Origin: Yersinia thracica
GTDB taxonomy: Bacteria > Pseudomonadota > Gammaproteobacteria > Enterobacterales > Enterobacteriaceae
Assembly: GCF_902170565.1 (NCBI RefSeq)
Contig: NZ_CABHXX010000008.1
Coordinates: 18,611 to 82,610, forward strand
Direction of reading: 5' to 3'
DNA length: 64,000 bases
Part shown: positions 44,416-53,684 of the stretch, in pieces
Layout of the letters: each line of letters opens with the position of its first letter
How positions within the stretch are numbered: the stretch's first letter is position 1
Notes under the pieces: model-generated
What the model saw: only the letters and a program-made list of their open reading frames with translations
What the model was told of the DNA's origin: nothing
Databases searched by the model: none
Position numbers and translations under genes: made by a program

Positions 44416-44434
44416 CAAATTTAGTATAAATTTG
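44416..44434. promoter_or_regulatory. Operator-like palindrome of the toxin-antitoxin operon
   Basis: Perfect eight-base arms CAAATTTA and TAAATTTG around GTA, 63 bases before the antitoxin start. Autorepression through such a site is typical of these operons. Confidence 0.6.
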
Positions 44435-44497
44435 ATATTTCGCTGAGCGGATGTTAGCTTGCTTGAAGCATGATTGGCAATTGAAGGAGAAATGACT

Positions 44498-44767
44498 ATG
44501 GCCACCACAATGTCTCAAAAAGCAGCGAGAGAGGGGCTGGGATCGCCTGAACTTTTTGACGGTGGCGTTTTCGTCACAAAAAATGGCGTTGCTGAGCTGT
44601 TTGTCCAACCCGCAGCAGAAAGGGAGGCGGAGATGAGGGAACGTCATCTTGAGCGCCAATCAAATGCCCTGCTGAAGCTGGTTATGTTGGCTAAACAGGA
44701 TATTAAAAACCAGCAAGGGATGTCACCGGAAGAAACGCTAAGAAAGCTGTGTGCTGCGCGCAAGTAA
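44498..44767 (+). CDS. Probable Phd/YefM-like antitoxin
   Basis: An 89-residue protein (MATTMSQKAAREGLGSPE) with the segment GGVFVTKNGVAELFVQPAAE that resembles the Phd/YefM pattern of a short beta strand-turn before a helical toxin-binding tail; the C terminus is charged and helical. AAGGAG lies eight bases before ATG 44498; in-frame upstream starts at 44474 and 44492 are too close to or before it. It is 18 bases before a RelE/ParE-superfamily gene and has a palindrome upstream. Family membership is a judgement from pattern, not an alignment. Confidence 0.75.
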   Translation: MATTMSQKAAREGLGSPELFDGGVFVTKNGVAELFVQPAAEREAEMRERHLERQSNALLKLVMLAKQDIKNQQGMSPEETLRKLCAARK

Positions 44768-44785
44768 ATAATATTGAGGTTAGGA

Positions 44786-45115
44786 ATGCCCCAAATAATT
44801 ATATCACCGGCAGCAGAATGGACTCTTAAGGACATCGAATCTTTTAAAAGCGGCACTATGGGGGCCGTCGAGGCTGGGGAGTTTGTTGATAATTTATTGA
44901 TATCGTCAATAACAGCAATCAATGAAGATCCGGCCCGCTATCGTTTTAACTCAATGCTATCAGATAGCGGTGTGCAATTGCGTGAGCGGCTGGATCCCGA
45001 CAGTGAGTACCGCGTCATCTATGACTATGACGGGCAAACAGTGGAAATACTGGCTTTTGTCAGTATGAAACAAGATTTGGAACGGGTTCTTTACCGCTAT
45101 CTTATGTTTCGATAG
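44786..45115 (+). CDS. RelE/ParE-superfamily toxin
   Basis: A 109-residue protein starting MPQIIISPAAEWTLKDIESF, the usual first strand and helix of the RelE/ParE fold, and ending with the strand-rich GVQLRERLDPDSEYRVIYDYDG and EILAFVSMKQDLERVLYRYL. ParE-type toxins inhibit gyrase and RelE-types cleave mRNA; the sequence does not decide which. TTG 44774 is a possible earlier start, but ATG 44786 fits the family better. Pairs with the preceding antitoxin gene. Confidence 0.82.
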   Translation: MPQIIISPAAEWTLKDIESFKSGTMGAVEAGEFVDNLLISSITAINEDPARYRFNSMLSDSGVQLRERLDPDSEYRVIYDYDGQTVEILAFVSMKQDLERVLYRYLMFR

Positions 45116-45170
45116 CATTCTGCACCCGGTTTTGCCGGGGACTGAATGACCTTTGTTGTCCTATAAAGTG

Positions 45171-45887
45171 CTACCCCATAAAATGTTCCGCTAACTCAAG
45201 ATCCCGCCGCGTAAACTCCCTCACAATCTTCCCACTTTCCATCATGGCTGCGCGCTCGGACATATGTGCGACCACATCACTGTCGTGGCTGACCAACAAA
45301 TAAGTCATGCCGTGTTCGCGTTTCAAGTGATTGAGTAGGTTGAGAATTTCCGCCTGAACTGACATATCTAATGCTGAGGTCGGCTCATCCAGCAACAGCA
45401 GCTTGGGCCGCAATAACAGGGCGCGGGCGATGGCAATCCGCTGGCGCTGGCCGCCGGAGAATTGATGAGGGTAGCGCTGTGCCGCCGAAGCCGGTAGGCC
45501 CACTAGCTCTAAAGCTTGATCAATTCGCTGCTGAATATGTTGCTCGCCATGAATCTTTAGCGGCTCACCCAGTGTACGCTGAATATTATGCTGGGGATGG
45601 AGAGAAGCATAAGGGTCTTGGAACACCATCTGCACCTCTTTGCGCAGTTGGCCGGTAAAACGATGCCCTGGTTGCAAAGGTTGGCCCAGCAAGGTTATCT
45701 CGCCTTGCCACTCGCGCTGCAAACCCGCCAGAGTGCGTAACACGGTGGATTTACCACAGCCAGATGCGCCAATCAGACTGAAAGTCTCACCCTCTTCAAC
45801 GGTAAAACTGACCGACTCAACCGCCGTTTTCAACTGATTTTTTTGGGCAAAACTGACCTGTAAATTTTTGACTTCAATCAGTGCCAC
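45171..45887 (-). CDS. Peptide/nickel-type ABC transporter ATPase (OppF/DppF-like)
   Basis: A 238-residue ATPase with Walker A GASGCGKST, signature FSGGQRQRIAIARAL, Walker B LLLLDEPTSALD and H-loop VSHDSDVVAHM. It is shorter than OppF/DppF, ending at the NBD without the C-terminal oligopeptide domain, as in NikE-like subunits. It overlaps the partner ATPase by 14 bases. Last gene of the five-gene operon. Confidence 0.92.
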   Translation of the reverse strand: MALIEVKNLQVSFAQKNQLKTAVESVSFTVEEGETFSLIGASGCGKSTVLRTLAGLQREWQGEITLLGQPLQPGHRFTGQLRKEVQMVFQDPYASLHPQHNIQRTLGEPLKIHGEQHIQQRIDQALELVGLPASAAQRYPHQFSGGQRQRIAIARALLLRPKLLLLDEPTSALDMSVQAEILNLLNHLKREHGMTYLLVSHDSDVVAHMSERAAMMESGKIVREFTRRDLELAEHFMG

Positions 45888-46752
45888 GGGAACCTCCAGA
45901 GAAATCAGCGCTGCGATCTAATACTGGCAAATCAGTGCCATAGGTGCTGGCATTCGGGCGGCAAGCCCACAAAGTATGGGTATAAGGGTGAGTTGAATGG
46001 GGTAAGTCAGCCGCCGCGCCTTGATCCACCAGTTTCCCCTGATACATCACCAACACCCGATGGCAATGCTCGGCAACGAGCGGAAGATCGTGGCTGATTA
46101 GCAACAAACTCATATTGCGCTGCTCAGTTTGCTCGACAATTAACTCCAATATTTGGTTGCGCAGTTTGGCATCCAATGCGGAGGTGGGTTCATCAGCAAT
46201 CAATACCCGTGGGTTATTCACCAAAGCGATGGCTAACATCGCGCGTTGGCCCATGCCACCCGAAAGTTGGCCGGGATAACTGTGCCAGGCACTGGCATTT
46301 AGCCCGACCGAGGCGAGCGCATTTAACACCCGCTCGCGCGTATCCGCACCAGAAAGCGCATTATGCAGCAGCAGAGATTCTTCAATTTGTTTCCCCACGG
46401 TGCGTACCGGATTCAGTGCATAGCGCGGGTCTTGCAGCACCATGGCAATTTCACTGCCACGTAATGCGCCCCATTGCTTCGGTTTCAACTGCAATAAATC
46501 GTGTTCAATAACTTGACCAGAATTGCCTTGTTCGTCGGTATTATCCGCATAATAACTCAGCTTTTTGGCACTGACTTTGCCCGGCGCGCGCACTAACCCC
46601 ATCAAAGCTCGGGCGGTAATGGATTTGCCCGAACCGGACTCACCCACCAGCGCAACCCGCTCGTGGCCGAGATGGAATGAAATATTATCCACCACCCGCT
46701 GTTGTTGGAAATCGACACAGAGGTTGTCGACGGCAAAAATTTTATCAGTCAT
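45874..46752 (-). CDS. Peptide/nickel-type ABC transporter ATPase (OppD/DppD-like)
   Basis: A 292-residue ATPase: Walker A GESGSGKSI, signature LSGGMGQRAMLAIAL, Walker B VLIADEPTSALD and a short C-terminal region with HPYTHTLWACRPN, the OppD/NikD-type extension without the usual Cys-rich cluster motif. It overlaps the upstream permease gene by eight bases. Confidence 0.92.
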   Translation of the reverse strand: MTDKIFAVDNLCVDFQQQRVVDNISFHLGHERVALVGESGSGKSITARALMGLVRAPGKVSAKKLSYYADNTDEQGNSGQVIEHDLLQLKPKQWGALRGSEIAMVLQDPRYALNPVRTVGKQIEESLLLHNALSGADTRERVLNALASVGLNASAWHSYPGQLSGGMGQRAMLAIALVNNPRVLIADEPTSALDAKLRNQILELIVEQTEQRNMSLLLISHDLPLVAEHCHRVLVMYQGKLVDQGAAADLPHSTHPYTHTLWACRPNASTYGTDLPVLDRSADFSGGSRGTD

Positions 46753-47578
46753 GGTGAGGGTCCAAAATATCGCGCAGGCCGTCGCCTAACAGATTAAATG
46801 CCATACTGCTCAGTAAGATAGCGCAGCCCGGAATAGCGGCAATCCACCATTGGTCAAAAATAACCTGCATGCCATCGGCGACCATAGATCCCCATTCTGA
46901 CATGGGCGGGCGAGCACCTAACCCGAGGAAGCCAAGACCTGCCGCAGCCAGGATAATACCCGCTAAATCCAATGCCAGCCGCACCACCGCCGAGGGGAGG
47001 CACATCGGCAGAATATGGCCCCACAGCAGCCGCAACCCTTTGATTCCCATCATTTCAGCGGCGGCCAGATAATCACTTTTACGCAGTAATTGAATCTCGG
47101 CTCTGGCCTGACGGGCATAGGCCGGCCAGGTGGTCAGCGCCAATGCCAGTGCGCCGTTAATTAAACCGGGGCCGAGCATGGCGACGAAAGCAAAAGCCAG
47201 AATCAGACGCGGCATCGACATCACCACATCAGTGACGCGCATCAGAATACGTTCGAGCCAGCCGCCGTAATAGCCGGAAAGCACTCCGACCAGCAAACCC
47301 AGCGGCAGGGTTATCACGGTCACCAGCAGCACTAGCCCCAAGGTTGGGCGCGTGCCGTAAATCAGGCGCGACAGCATATCGCGGCCATAGCTGTCAGTCC
47401 CCAACCAATGGCCGCGACCCGGCGCTAGCAGGCGGTCAGCCGCGTTTTGCCAGTTGGGATCAAAGGGCGCCAGCCACGGGGCGAAAATCGCGATGAACAC
47501 CAGCAAGGAGAGAATAAACAGCCCGATGCTGGTGGAGGGCGAACGTTTCAGCGCATGGAAGAATTTTGTCATTGGCAT
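46745..47578 (-). CDS. Peptide/nickel-type ABC permease (DppC-like)
   Basis: A 277-residue inner-membrane permease with six hydrophobic segments and the family motif YLAAAEMMGIKGLRLLWGHILP (quoted as EMMGIKGLRLLWGHILP), the EAA loop that contacts the ATPases. The ATG at 47578 or the one two codons later (47572) could be the start; the gene begins one base after the stop of the upstream permease. Confidence 0.92.
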   Translation of the reverse strand: MPMTKFFHALKRSPSTSIGLFILSLLVFIAIFAPWLAPFDPNWQNAADRLLAPGRGHWLGTDSYGRDMLSRLIYGTRPTLGLVLLVTVITLPLGLLVGVLSGYYGGWLERILMRVTDVVMSMPRLILAFAFVAMLGPGLINGALALALTTWPAYARQARAEIQLLRKSDYLAAAEMMGIKGLRLLWGHILPMCLPSAVVRLALDLAGIILAAAGLGFLGLGARPPMSEWGSMVADGMQVIFDQWWIAAIPGCAILLSSMAFNLLGDGLRDILDPHHD

Positions 47579-47579
47579 A

Positions 47580-48629
47580 TCAGCGCGTTCTCGGATCCAG
47601 CAAGCGGACCAGCAGATCCGTTACATTGTTAATCAAAATAAAGCACATACCGAGCAGCAGTGTCCCGCCCATAATGGCGGTGGTATCGCCGGCAAACAGC
47701 GCGCTGGTGAGGTAGCGGCCAATGCCCGGCCAGGCAAAGACAGTTTCGGTTAACACTGCACCCTCCAACATGCTGGTATAGGCCAGCGCAATCACTGTCA
47801 GCAAAGTGCCGCGGATATTCGGCAGCACGTGGGTGAGTAAAATACGCATCTCACCCGCGCCTTTGGCTCTTGCCAGCGTGATGTATTCTTTATTCAACTC
47901 ACTCAGACAGGCCGAGCGCGTCAGGCGAGTAATACTGGCAAGCGCGTAGTAAGAGAGCAGGGCAACCGGCAAGATCAAATGGGCGACGGCATTGCCAAAG
48001 GCACCGGCATCACCGGAGCGCCAGGTATCAATCAGGGCAAAACCGGTTTTGGCTTCCACGGTATATTGATAAATATCATCGAGGCGGCCAGGGCCGGGGC
48101 TCCATTGCAGCCGTGCATAAAACAGCAACAGCATCAACAGACCGAGCCAGAAGATAGGCACCGAGTTCCCCAGCAATGTGATAAAGCGGATCGTGGCATC
48201 CAGTTTGCTACCGGCCCAGCGGGCGCACAACAAGCCGAGGATAACCCCCAGTGCCGCGCCAATCACCAGCGATAATGTTGCCAGTTCCAATGAGGCCGGG
48301 AAAACCGTTAGCAGATCTTGCAATACCGGCTGACCGCTGGCGCTGGCGATACCCAGATCACCATGGGCCAGCCGCTCCAGATAATGCCAGAACTGCACTG
48401 GCAAAGATTTATCCAGCCCAAGTTGTTGTTTAACTTGTTGATAAGTGGCCTCACTGGCGTGGTCGCCCACGATTTGCAACACCCGGTCCACCGGCGACAG
48501 CGCCGACAGGAAAAAGGTGATAACCAGTAGACCGAACAAGGTCAGGGCCAGGGTCAATAATCCCTGTAAAAACCCCCAAAGACGACGCCGAGATAAGGTT
48601 CCCGGCGTTTGATTTAGTGCTACAGACAT
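47580..48629 (-). CDS. Peptide/nickel-type ABC permease (DppB-like)
   Basis: Partner permease of 349 residues from ATG 48629 (MSVALNQTPGTLSRR); a GTG at 48644 five codons earlier is an alternative, and neither has a good ribosome site. The DppB-type features are a long periplasmic loop after TM1 and the EAA-like LNKEYITLARAKGAGEMRIL region. Located between the binding protein and the DppC-like permease. Confidence 0.9.
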   Translation of the reverse strand: MSVALNQTPGTLSRRRLWGFLQGLLTLALTLFGLLVITFFLSALSPVDRVLQIVGDHASEATYQQVKQQLGLDKSLPVQFWHYLERLAHGDLGIASASGQPVLQDLLTVFPASLELATLSLVIGAALGVILGLLCARWAGSKLDATIRFITLLGNSVPIFWLGLLMLLLFYARLQWSPGPGRLDDIYQYTVEAKTGFALIDTWRSGDAGAFGNAVAHLILPVALLSYYALASITRLTRSACLSELNKEYITLARAKGAGEMRILLTHVLPNIRGTLLTVIALAYTSMLEGAVLTETVFAWPGIGRYLTSALFAGDTTAIMGGTLLLGMCFILINNVTDLLVRLLDPRTR

Positions 48630-48676
48630 TAACGAGCAACTCACTATTTATAAATATATTTATCGATATATCAGGA

Positions 48677-50245
48677 CTATTTGCTCACTCGATCATAATA
48701 GACCATATCGGCATTTAGACCTTGTTGGTAGCCTTTTACATTATCTCGCAGCACAACTTGTGCTTTGGCTTGATCAATAAAGATATATGGCGAGTTCTTT
48801 TGCAGTTCTTCCTGCAACTGAGTGTAAAGCTCGATGCGTTTGGCCGGATCGGACTCAGCGACTGCCGCCAGTGTTTGTTTATTCAGCTCAGGAATAACCC
48901 AGCCATTCAAACCGGCCACAGTGCTGCTCTTGCCGTCATTATAGGCAAAGGCGCTGGCGTTAGAGTGCGCATCAAAATAATCTGGGATCCACAGACGGAT
49001 AGCCGACTGATGCTGTTTGGCACGCACGCGGCCATAAACCTGGCTACCTGCGGCTGGCAGTAATACCAATTTCACACCACCTTGAGCAAAGCTGGCTTGC
49101 AACGACTGTGCAATGGTAATGAATGGCGGTTTGTTCTCCACATCCAGAGTCAGCGTGGCATCTTTAATTCCGGCTTTTGTCAGAATATCTTTGGCTTTAG
49201 CCGGGTCAAAGGTGTACGGATTGCTTTCCAACGCGCCCGGCAAACCGACCGGCAGGAAGCTTTGATGCACGAAATACTGGCCTTTCAGCAAATCTTTGGT
49301 AATGCCTTGATAATCAACCAAATAGCGGGCAGCCTGCCAGAATTCAGGTCTACTTAACAGCGGATTCGCTTGGTTGGCGGTGTTAAAGACCAAATAGTTT
49401 TGTTCGGCAGACGGGATTTCGACAACTTTAACACCCGCCTGAGTTTTCAGTGCCGCAGTTTGGTCTGGCCCTAATTCACGGGCGATATCAGCATCACCTT
49501 GCTGAATCAGCAAACGGCGAGCACTTGGATCGGGCACGTTTTTAATAATGATATTTTTAATCAGTGGCTTATCGCCAGGTGACGTCGGGTTAGCATCCAG
49601 TACGATGGCCTGATGCGGCTGATAAACACGCATTTTGAATGGGCCACTACCGGCTGAATGCATTTTCAACCAGGCATTGCCGTAATCGTCATCTTTAACA
49701 TTAGCGGTCACGGCTTTTTTATCAACAATGGAGGCGATCGGCGTTGATAAAATATTCAGTGCCACCGCAGGGCTGACATCTGCGCCCCAGCTCAGTTGCA
49801 CGGTATTGTTATCGATCTTTTTCACGTGTTGATCGATATTACTCGGATCCCAGCCCAATACATTCAGGATAAAGGCAGGTGAACGGTTCATTTTGACCGC
49901 GCGAGTAAAGGAGAAAATCACGTCATCCGCTTTCACCGGATTACCGGATGAGAATACCGCGTCTGGACGCAATTTCACTGTAAGAGTTTTGGCGGCGGCA
50001 TCACCCTGCCAACTTTCAGCAAGAATAGGCACGACTTTTGCCGGATTATCACGATCGGCCTGTACCAGGCGTTGGTAGAGACTTGGCACGGTCTGAATAC
50101 TGGAGAGTTCATTACTTTCAGCCGGATCAAGGCTAACGATATCATCCAGGGATTGCACGACAACCAGCGTATCTGGCGGTGTTGCCGCAAAGGCACTGCC
50201 AGATAGTGCTGTCAAAACCAATAATGACAGAATTTTAGCTTTCAT
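48677..50245 (-). CDS. Periplasmic peptide-type solute-binding protein (SBP_bac_5)
   Basis: A 522-residue binding protein with a signal peptide of about 20 residues (MKAKILSLLVLTALSGSAFA). The mature part has the family-5 pattern: DTLVVVQSLDDIVSLDPAES at the start and LRPDAVFSSGNPVKADDVIFS around 92-112 (quoted by its core FSSGNPVKADDVIFS). It has a good ribosome site (AGGGAGT). Together with two permeases and two ATPases it forms a complete importer. The ligand (dipeptide, oligopeptide, nickel chelate or other) cannot be told from sequence; no urease or hydrogenase genes are near. Confidence 0.93.
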   Translation of the reverse strand: MKAKILSLLVLTALSGSAFAATPPDTLVVVQSLDDIVSLDPAESNELSSIQTVPSLYQRLVQADRDNPAKVVPILAESWQGDAAAKTLTVKLRPDAVFSSGNPVKADDVIFSFTRAVKMNRSPAFILNVLGWDPSNIDQHVKKIDNNTVQLSWGADVSPAVALNILSTPIASIVDKKAVTANVKDDDYGNAWLKMHSAGSGPFKMRVYQPHQAIVLDANPTSPGDKPLIKNIIIKNVPDPSARRLLIQQGDADIARELGPDQTAALKTQAGVKVVEIPSAEQNYLVFNTANQANPLLSRPEFWQAARYLVDYQGITKDLLKGQYFVHQSFLPVGLPGALESNPYTFDPAKAKDILTKAGIKDATLTLDVENKPPFITIAQSLQASFAQGGVKLVLLPAAGSQVYGRVRAKQHQSAIRLWIPDYFDAHSNASAFAYNDGKSSTVAGLNGWVIPELNKQTLAAVAESDPAKRIELYTQLQEELQKNSPYIFIDQAKAQVVLRDNVKGYQQGLNADMVYYDRVSK

Positions 50246-51029
<784 letters not shown>

Positions 51030-51041
51030 GCTATTTTACTT

Positions 51042-51128
51042 GCTATTTTGGACGCAAGCAGTGCTCGAAATACTCACGTACTACGTGTACGCTCCGTTTT
51101 CTCCGCGCTGGTTGCGCCCAAACTATCT
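51042..51128. repeat. Palindromic intergenic repeat
   Basis: The left arm TTTTGGACGCAAGCAGTGCTC and the right arm (opposite strand) AGTTTGGGCGCAACCAGCGC are imperfect inverted copies (arms given by their first 20 bases), meeting at a centre CACGTACTACGTG. The whole about 87-base unit would fold into one long hairpin between yhcH and argI. Similar palindromes are dispersed in Yersinia and Serratia genomes as I recall; only one copy is in this window. Confidence 0.7.
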
Positions 51129-51181
51129 GCGCCAATAACGCCTATTGATGGAGCGATTCATCAGCAAAAAATTGAGTGTTT

Positions 51182-52198
51182 TTATGCCTTGCCCAATGTC
51201 GCGACCATCACGGCTTTGATGGTGTGCAGGCGGTTTTCTGCTTGAGAGAACACAATACTATGCGCGGATTCAAACACTTCGTTAGTGACTTCCATGCCGC
51301 CCGGTAAGTCATAAAGTTCCGCCATTTGTTTGCCGACGGTGGTTTGGTCATCGTGAAATGCGGGTAAGCAGTGCAGGAATTTAACCTGCGGATTGCCGGT
51401 CAGTTTCACTACATTCATATTGATTTGGTAAGGTTTTAAGAGGGCAACACGCTCTTGCCACACTTCTTTCGGTTCGCCCATCGAGACCCAAACATCGGTA
51501 TACAGGAAGTCGGCACCTTTTACGCCCTCGGCAATATCTTCTGTCAGTGTGATTTTACCGCCAGTCTTTTTGGCCTGTTCCTGACAAACCGCCACCAGCT
51601 CGGCCTCCGGCCAACATGCTTTTGGCGCGACTAACCGCAAATCCATCCCGACCAGTGCAGCAGCTTCCAACATCGTGTTACCCATATTGTTGCGGGCATC
51701 ACCCAAGTAAGTAAATGTCATTTCACTCAATGGCTTACCCGGTAAGTGCTCCTGCATGGTCAGCAAGTCGGCCAGTAATTGGGTTGGGTGAAATTCATTT
51801 GTCAGGCCATTCCATACCGGTACGCCCGCAAATTCTGCCAGTGTTTCAACCACCTTTTGGCCGTGACCACGATACTGAATGCCGTCATACATGCGGCCTA
51901 ATACTCGGGCAGTATCTTTAATTGATTCTTTATGCCCAATTTGGCTTCCCCCCGGGCCGAGGTAAGTCACGCGCGCACCTTGATCATATGCGGCAACTTC
52001 GAAAGAGCATCGAGTACGAGTCGAGTCTTTTTCGAAGATGAGCGCGATATTCTTACCGACCAGTTTTTGTTGCTCACAGCCGGATTTCTTGGCTTTCTTC
52101 AGCTCAACGGCCAAATCGAGCAGAGCTATAATCTCGGTGGGAGTAAAATCTAATAACCTTAGAAAGTGACGTTTATAGAACTGACTTATCGTGTTCAT
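51182..52198 (-). CDS. argI: Ornithine carbamoyltransferase ArgI
   Basis: Makes citrulline from ornithine and carbamoyl phosphate in arginine synthesis. The 338-residue product begins [21 protein letters not shown] 52198 is preferred to ATG 52207, because the GGGAT ribosome site would be adjacent to the latter. Carbamoyl-phosphate motif STRTR, ornithine-side HCLPAFHD and the VWVSMGE loop are intact. Two ARG boxes lie upstream, so ArgR repression is expected. Confidence 0.97.
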   Translation of the reverse strand: MNTISQFYKRHFLRLLDFTPTEIIALLDLAVELKKAKKSGCEQQKLVGKNIALIFEKDSTRTRCSFEVAAYDQGARVTYLGPGGSQIGHKESIKDTARVLGRMYDGIQYRGHGQKVVETLAEFAGVPVWNGLTNEFHPTQLLADLLTMQEHLPGKPLSEMTFTYLGDARNNMGNTMLEAAALVGMDLRLVAPKACWPEAELVAVCQEQAKKTGGKITLTEDIAEGVKGADFLYTDVWVSMGEPKEVWQERVALLKPYQINMNVVKLTGNPQVKFLHCLPAFHDDQTTVGKQMAELYDLPGGMEVTNEVFESAHSIVFSQAENRLHTIKAVMVATLGKA

Positions 52199-52220
52199 CT
52201 TTTTCATCCCGAAGGGTTAA

Positions 52221-52259
52221 TCTGAATTTAAATTCAATTTATACGTATAAATATTCAAA
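52221..52259. promoter_or_regulatory. Tandem ARG boxes of argI
   Basis: Box 1 TCTGAATTTAAATTCAAT (52221-52238) has the perfect core TGAATTTAAATTCA, and box 2 TACGTATAAATATTCAAA (52242-52259) is weaker. The three-base gap gives the 21-bp centre-to-centre spacing used by ArgR hexamers. Confidence 0.85.
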
Positions 52260-52359
52260 TACAACCCTAATCAATAAATCTTTCTCGTTTATAGTGGAGG
52301 CAATAGCGTGGGTGTGGGAAAATAGCGCCATACTAAGCCCATTGACTGAGGATAAAGGC

Positions 52360-52791
52360 ATGGCAAACCGCGAAATGCTGGACGAACAACGTGACGAGAC
52401 CCGCCTGATCATCGAAGAACTGCTGGACGATGGCAGTGATCCTGATGCGCTGTACACCATTGAACACCATCTTTCTGCTGAGAAATTCGAAGTTCTGGAG
52501 AAAGCGGCTGTTGAAGCATTCAAGCTGGGTTATGAAGTGACCGATGCTGAAGAGCTGGAAATAGAAGACGGCTCAATGGTGATGTGCTGTGATGTGATCA
52601 GCGAAGTTGCTCTCAATGCTGAAATTATTGATGCGCAGGTTGAACAGCTGATTGCTTTGGCTGAAACTTGTGGTGTGAATTACGACGGTTGGGGCACTTA
52701 CTACGAAGATCCAAACGGCGAAGATGATGAAGACGGCGAGTTTGACGACGAAGACTTAGTGGATGAAGATGACGACGGCAAGCGCCACTAA
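52360..52791 (+). CDS. rraB: Ribonuclease E inhibitor RraB
   Basis: RraB (YjgD) binds RNase E and changes degradosome composition. The 143-residue acidic protein begins [20 protein letters not shown], like E. coli; the longer frame from 52294 adds 22 non-conserved residues. [20 protein letters not shown] and the Asp/Glu-rich C-terminal tail are typical. Divergent from argI and followed by an ERIC repeat. Confidence 0.96.
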   Translation: MANREMLDEQRDETRLIIEELLDDGSDPDALYTIEHHLSAEKFEVLEKAAVEAFKLGYEVTDAEELEIEDGSMVMCCDVISEVALNAEIIDAQVEQLIALAETCGVNYDGWGTYYEDPNGEDDEDGEFDDEDLVDEDDDGKRH

Positions 52792-52797
52792 ATTCCT

Positions 52798-52917
52798 CTT
52801 CGTCCTTGACACTATAGCTGTGTTAGCTGCTCTCACTCACCCGAGTCACTGACTTGAGTCAGCTCATCGGGATTTGCTCGTTTGCTGCCTTGCTGTAGCG
52901 CCAATGACGTTGAGGAA
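52798..52917. repeat. ERIC element after rraB
   Basis: CTTCGTCCTTGAC, CTCACTCACCCGAGTCACTG and AGCTCATCGGGATTTGCTCG are recognisable ERIC segments in the same order as at 57059-57180; the right end is diverged. A further scrap repeating CTATAGCTGTGTTAGC follows at about 52936-52951. Confidence 0.75.
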
Positions 52918-52999
52918 TCCCTTTTGTTGTCGGCGCTATAGCTGTGTTAGCGGCATTTGCCAGTTAATATTATCAGGGCGCTTAATGCGCCCTGAATTA

Positions 53000-53503
53000 T
53001 CATAATGTTTTCAACATCGTGACTTCGCAATCAACATGACCGGTGTTTCCCATCGGGCCATTGATATGCTCAAAACCTAATCTTTCGTATAAACCTACAG
53101 CACTGGTCAGGCTCGCTGTCGTTTCCAGATAGCAGTGACTAAAATCCTGCTGGCGGGCAAACTCAAGCGCTTGTAATGCCAATTGTTTTGCTAACCCTTT
53201 ACCGCGCAATATGGGTAGAAAATACATTTTCTGCAACTCACAAAGGGAAGCTTCGCCACCAGACAAAGGTGCCACGCCACCGCCGCCCGCAATATTTCCA
53301 TCCACTTCAATCACCCAGTAAGCACTGCGTGGCTGGCTGTACAGCTCATACAAGTGATCCAAATTAGGGTCCGACACGGTATAGCCTTTATCGGCGGTTA
53401 AGCCGAACTCAGCTGAAACTTCGCGGATGACATTGGCGATAGCGAGATTGTCTGCGGCGAGGATGGGGCGCACCAACAGGCGGATAGGTGTGGCTGTGGT
53501 CAT
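53000..53503 (-). CDS. yjgM: GNAT-family acetyltransferase YjgM
   Basis: A 167-residue N-acetyltransferase (E. coli YjgM/AaaT is reported to act on O-acetylserine-like/aspartyl substrates; I only assert the family). The acetyl-CoA motif [20 protein letters not shown] and [16 protein letters not shown] are clear. Position between rraB and valS matches E. coli; the E. coli neighbour yjgN is absent. Confidence 0.93.
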   Translation of the reverse strand: MTTATPIRLLVRPILAADNLAIANVIREVSAEFGLTADKGYTVSDPNLDHLYELYSQPRSAYWVIEVDGNIAGGGGVAPLSGGEASLCELQKMYFLPILRGKGLAKQLALQALEFARQQDFSHCYLETTASLTSAVGLYERLGFEHINGPMGNTGHVDCEVTMLKTL

Positions 53504-53552
53504 GCTCTATAAACCCAAAGGTAATAACTTAGTTATAATCTGTAATACCATC

Positions 53553-53612
53553 TATACCCGCCATACTTCAAGCTGTATGTGCATTGGCCGCCTTCCGACA
53601 ACTCGAATTAAA
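53553..53612. repeat. Truncated ERIC-like element
   Basis: TATACCCGCCATACTTCAAG plus CTGTATGTGCATTGGCCGCC resembles one ERIC end, and CGACAACTCGAATTAAATG resembles the other; the central ERIC core is deleted. Confidence 0.5.
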
Positions 53613-53684
53613 TGCAATGGTAAAAAAAACTGGAGACCAAATGATTATGGCCCCCAGTGAGTGCTTACTTCATGTCAGATTGAA

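Noticed and set aside
48677..50245. Nickel-specific importer
   Set aside because: The five-gene layout fits NikABCDE as well as Dpp/Opp systems, but no nickel enzyme genes or diagnostic residues are visible, so only the broad family is named.
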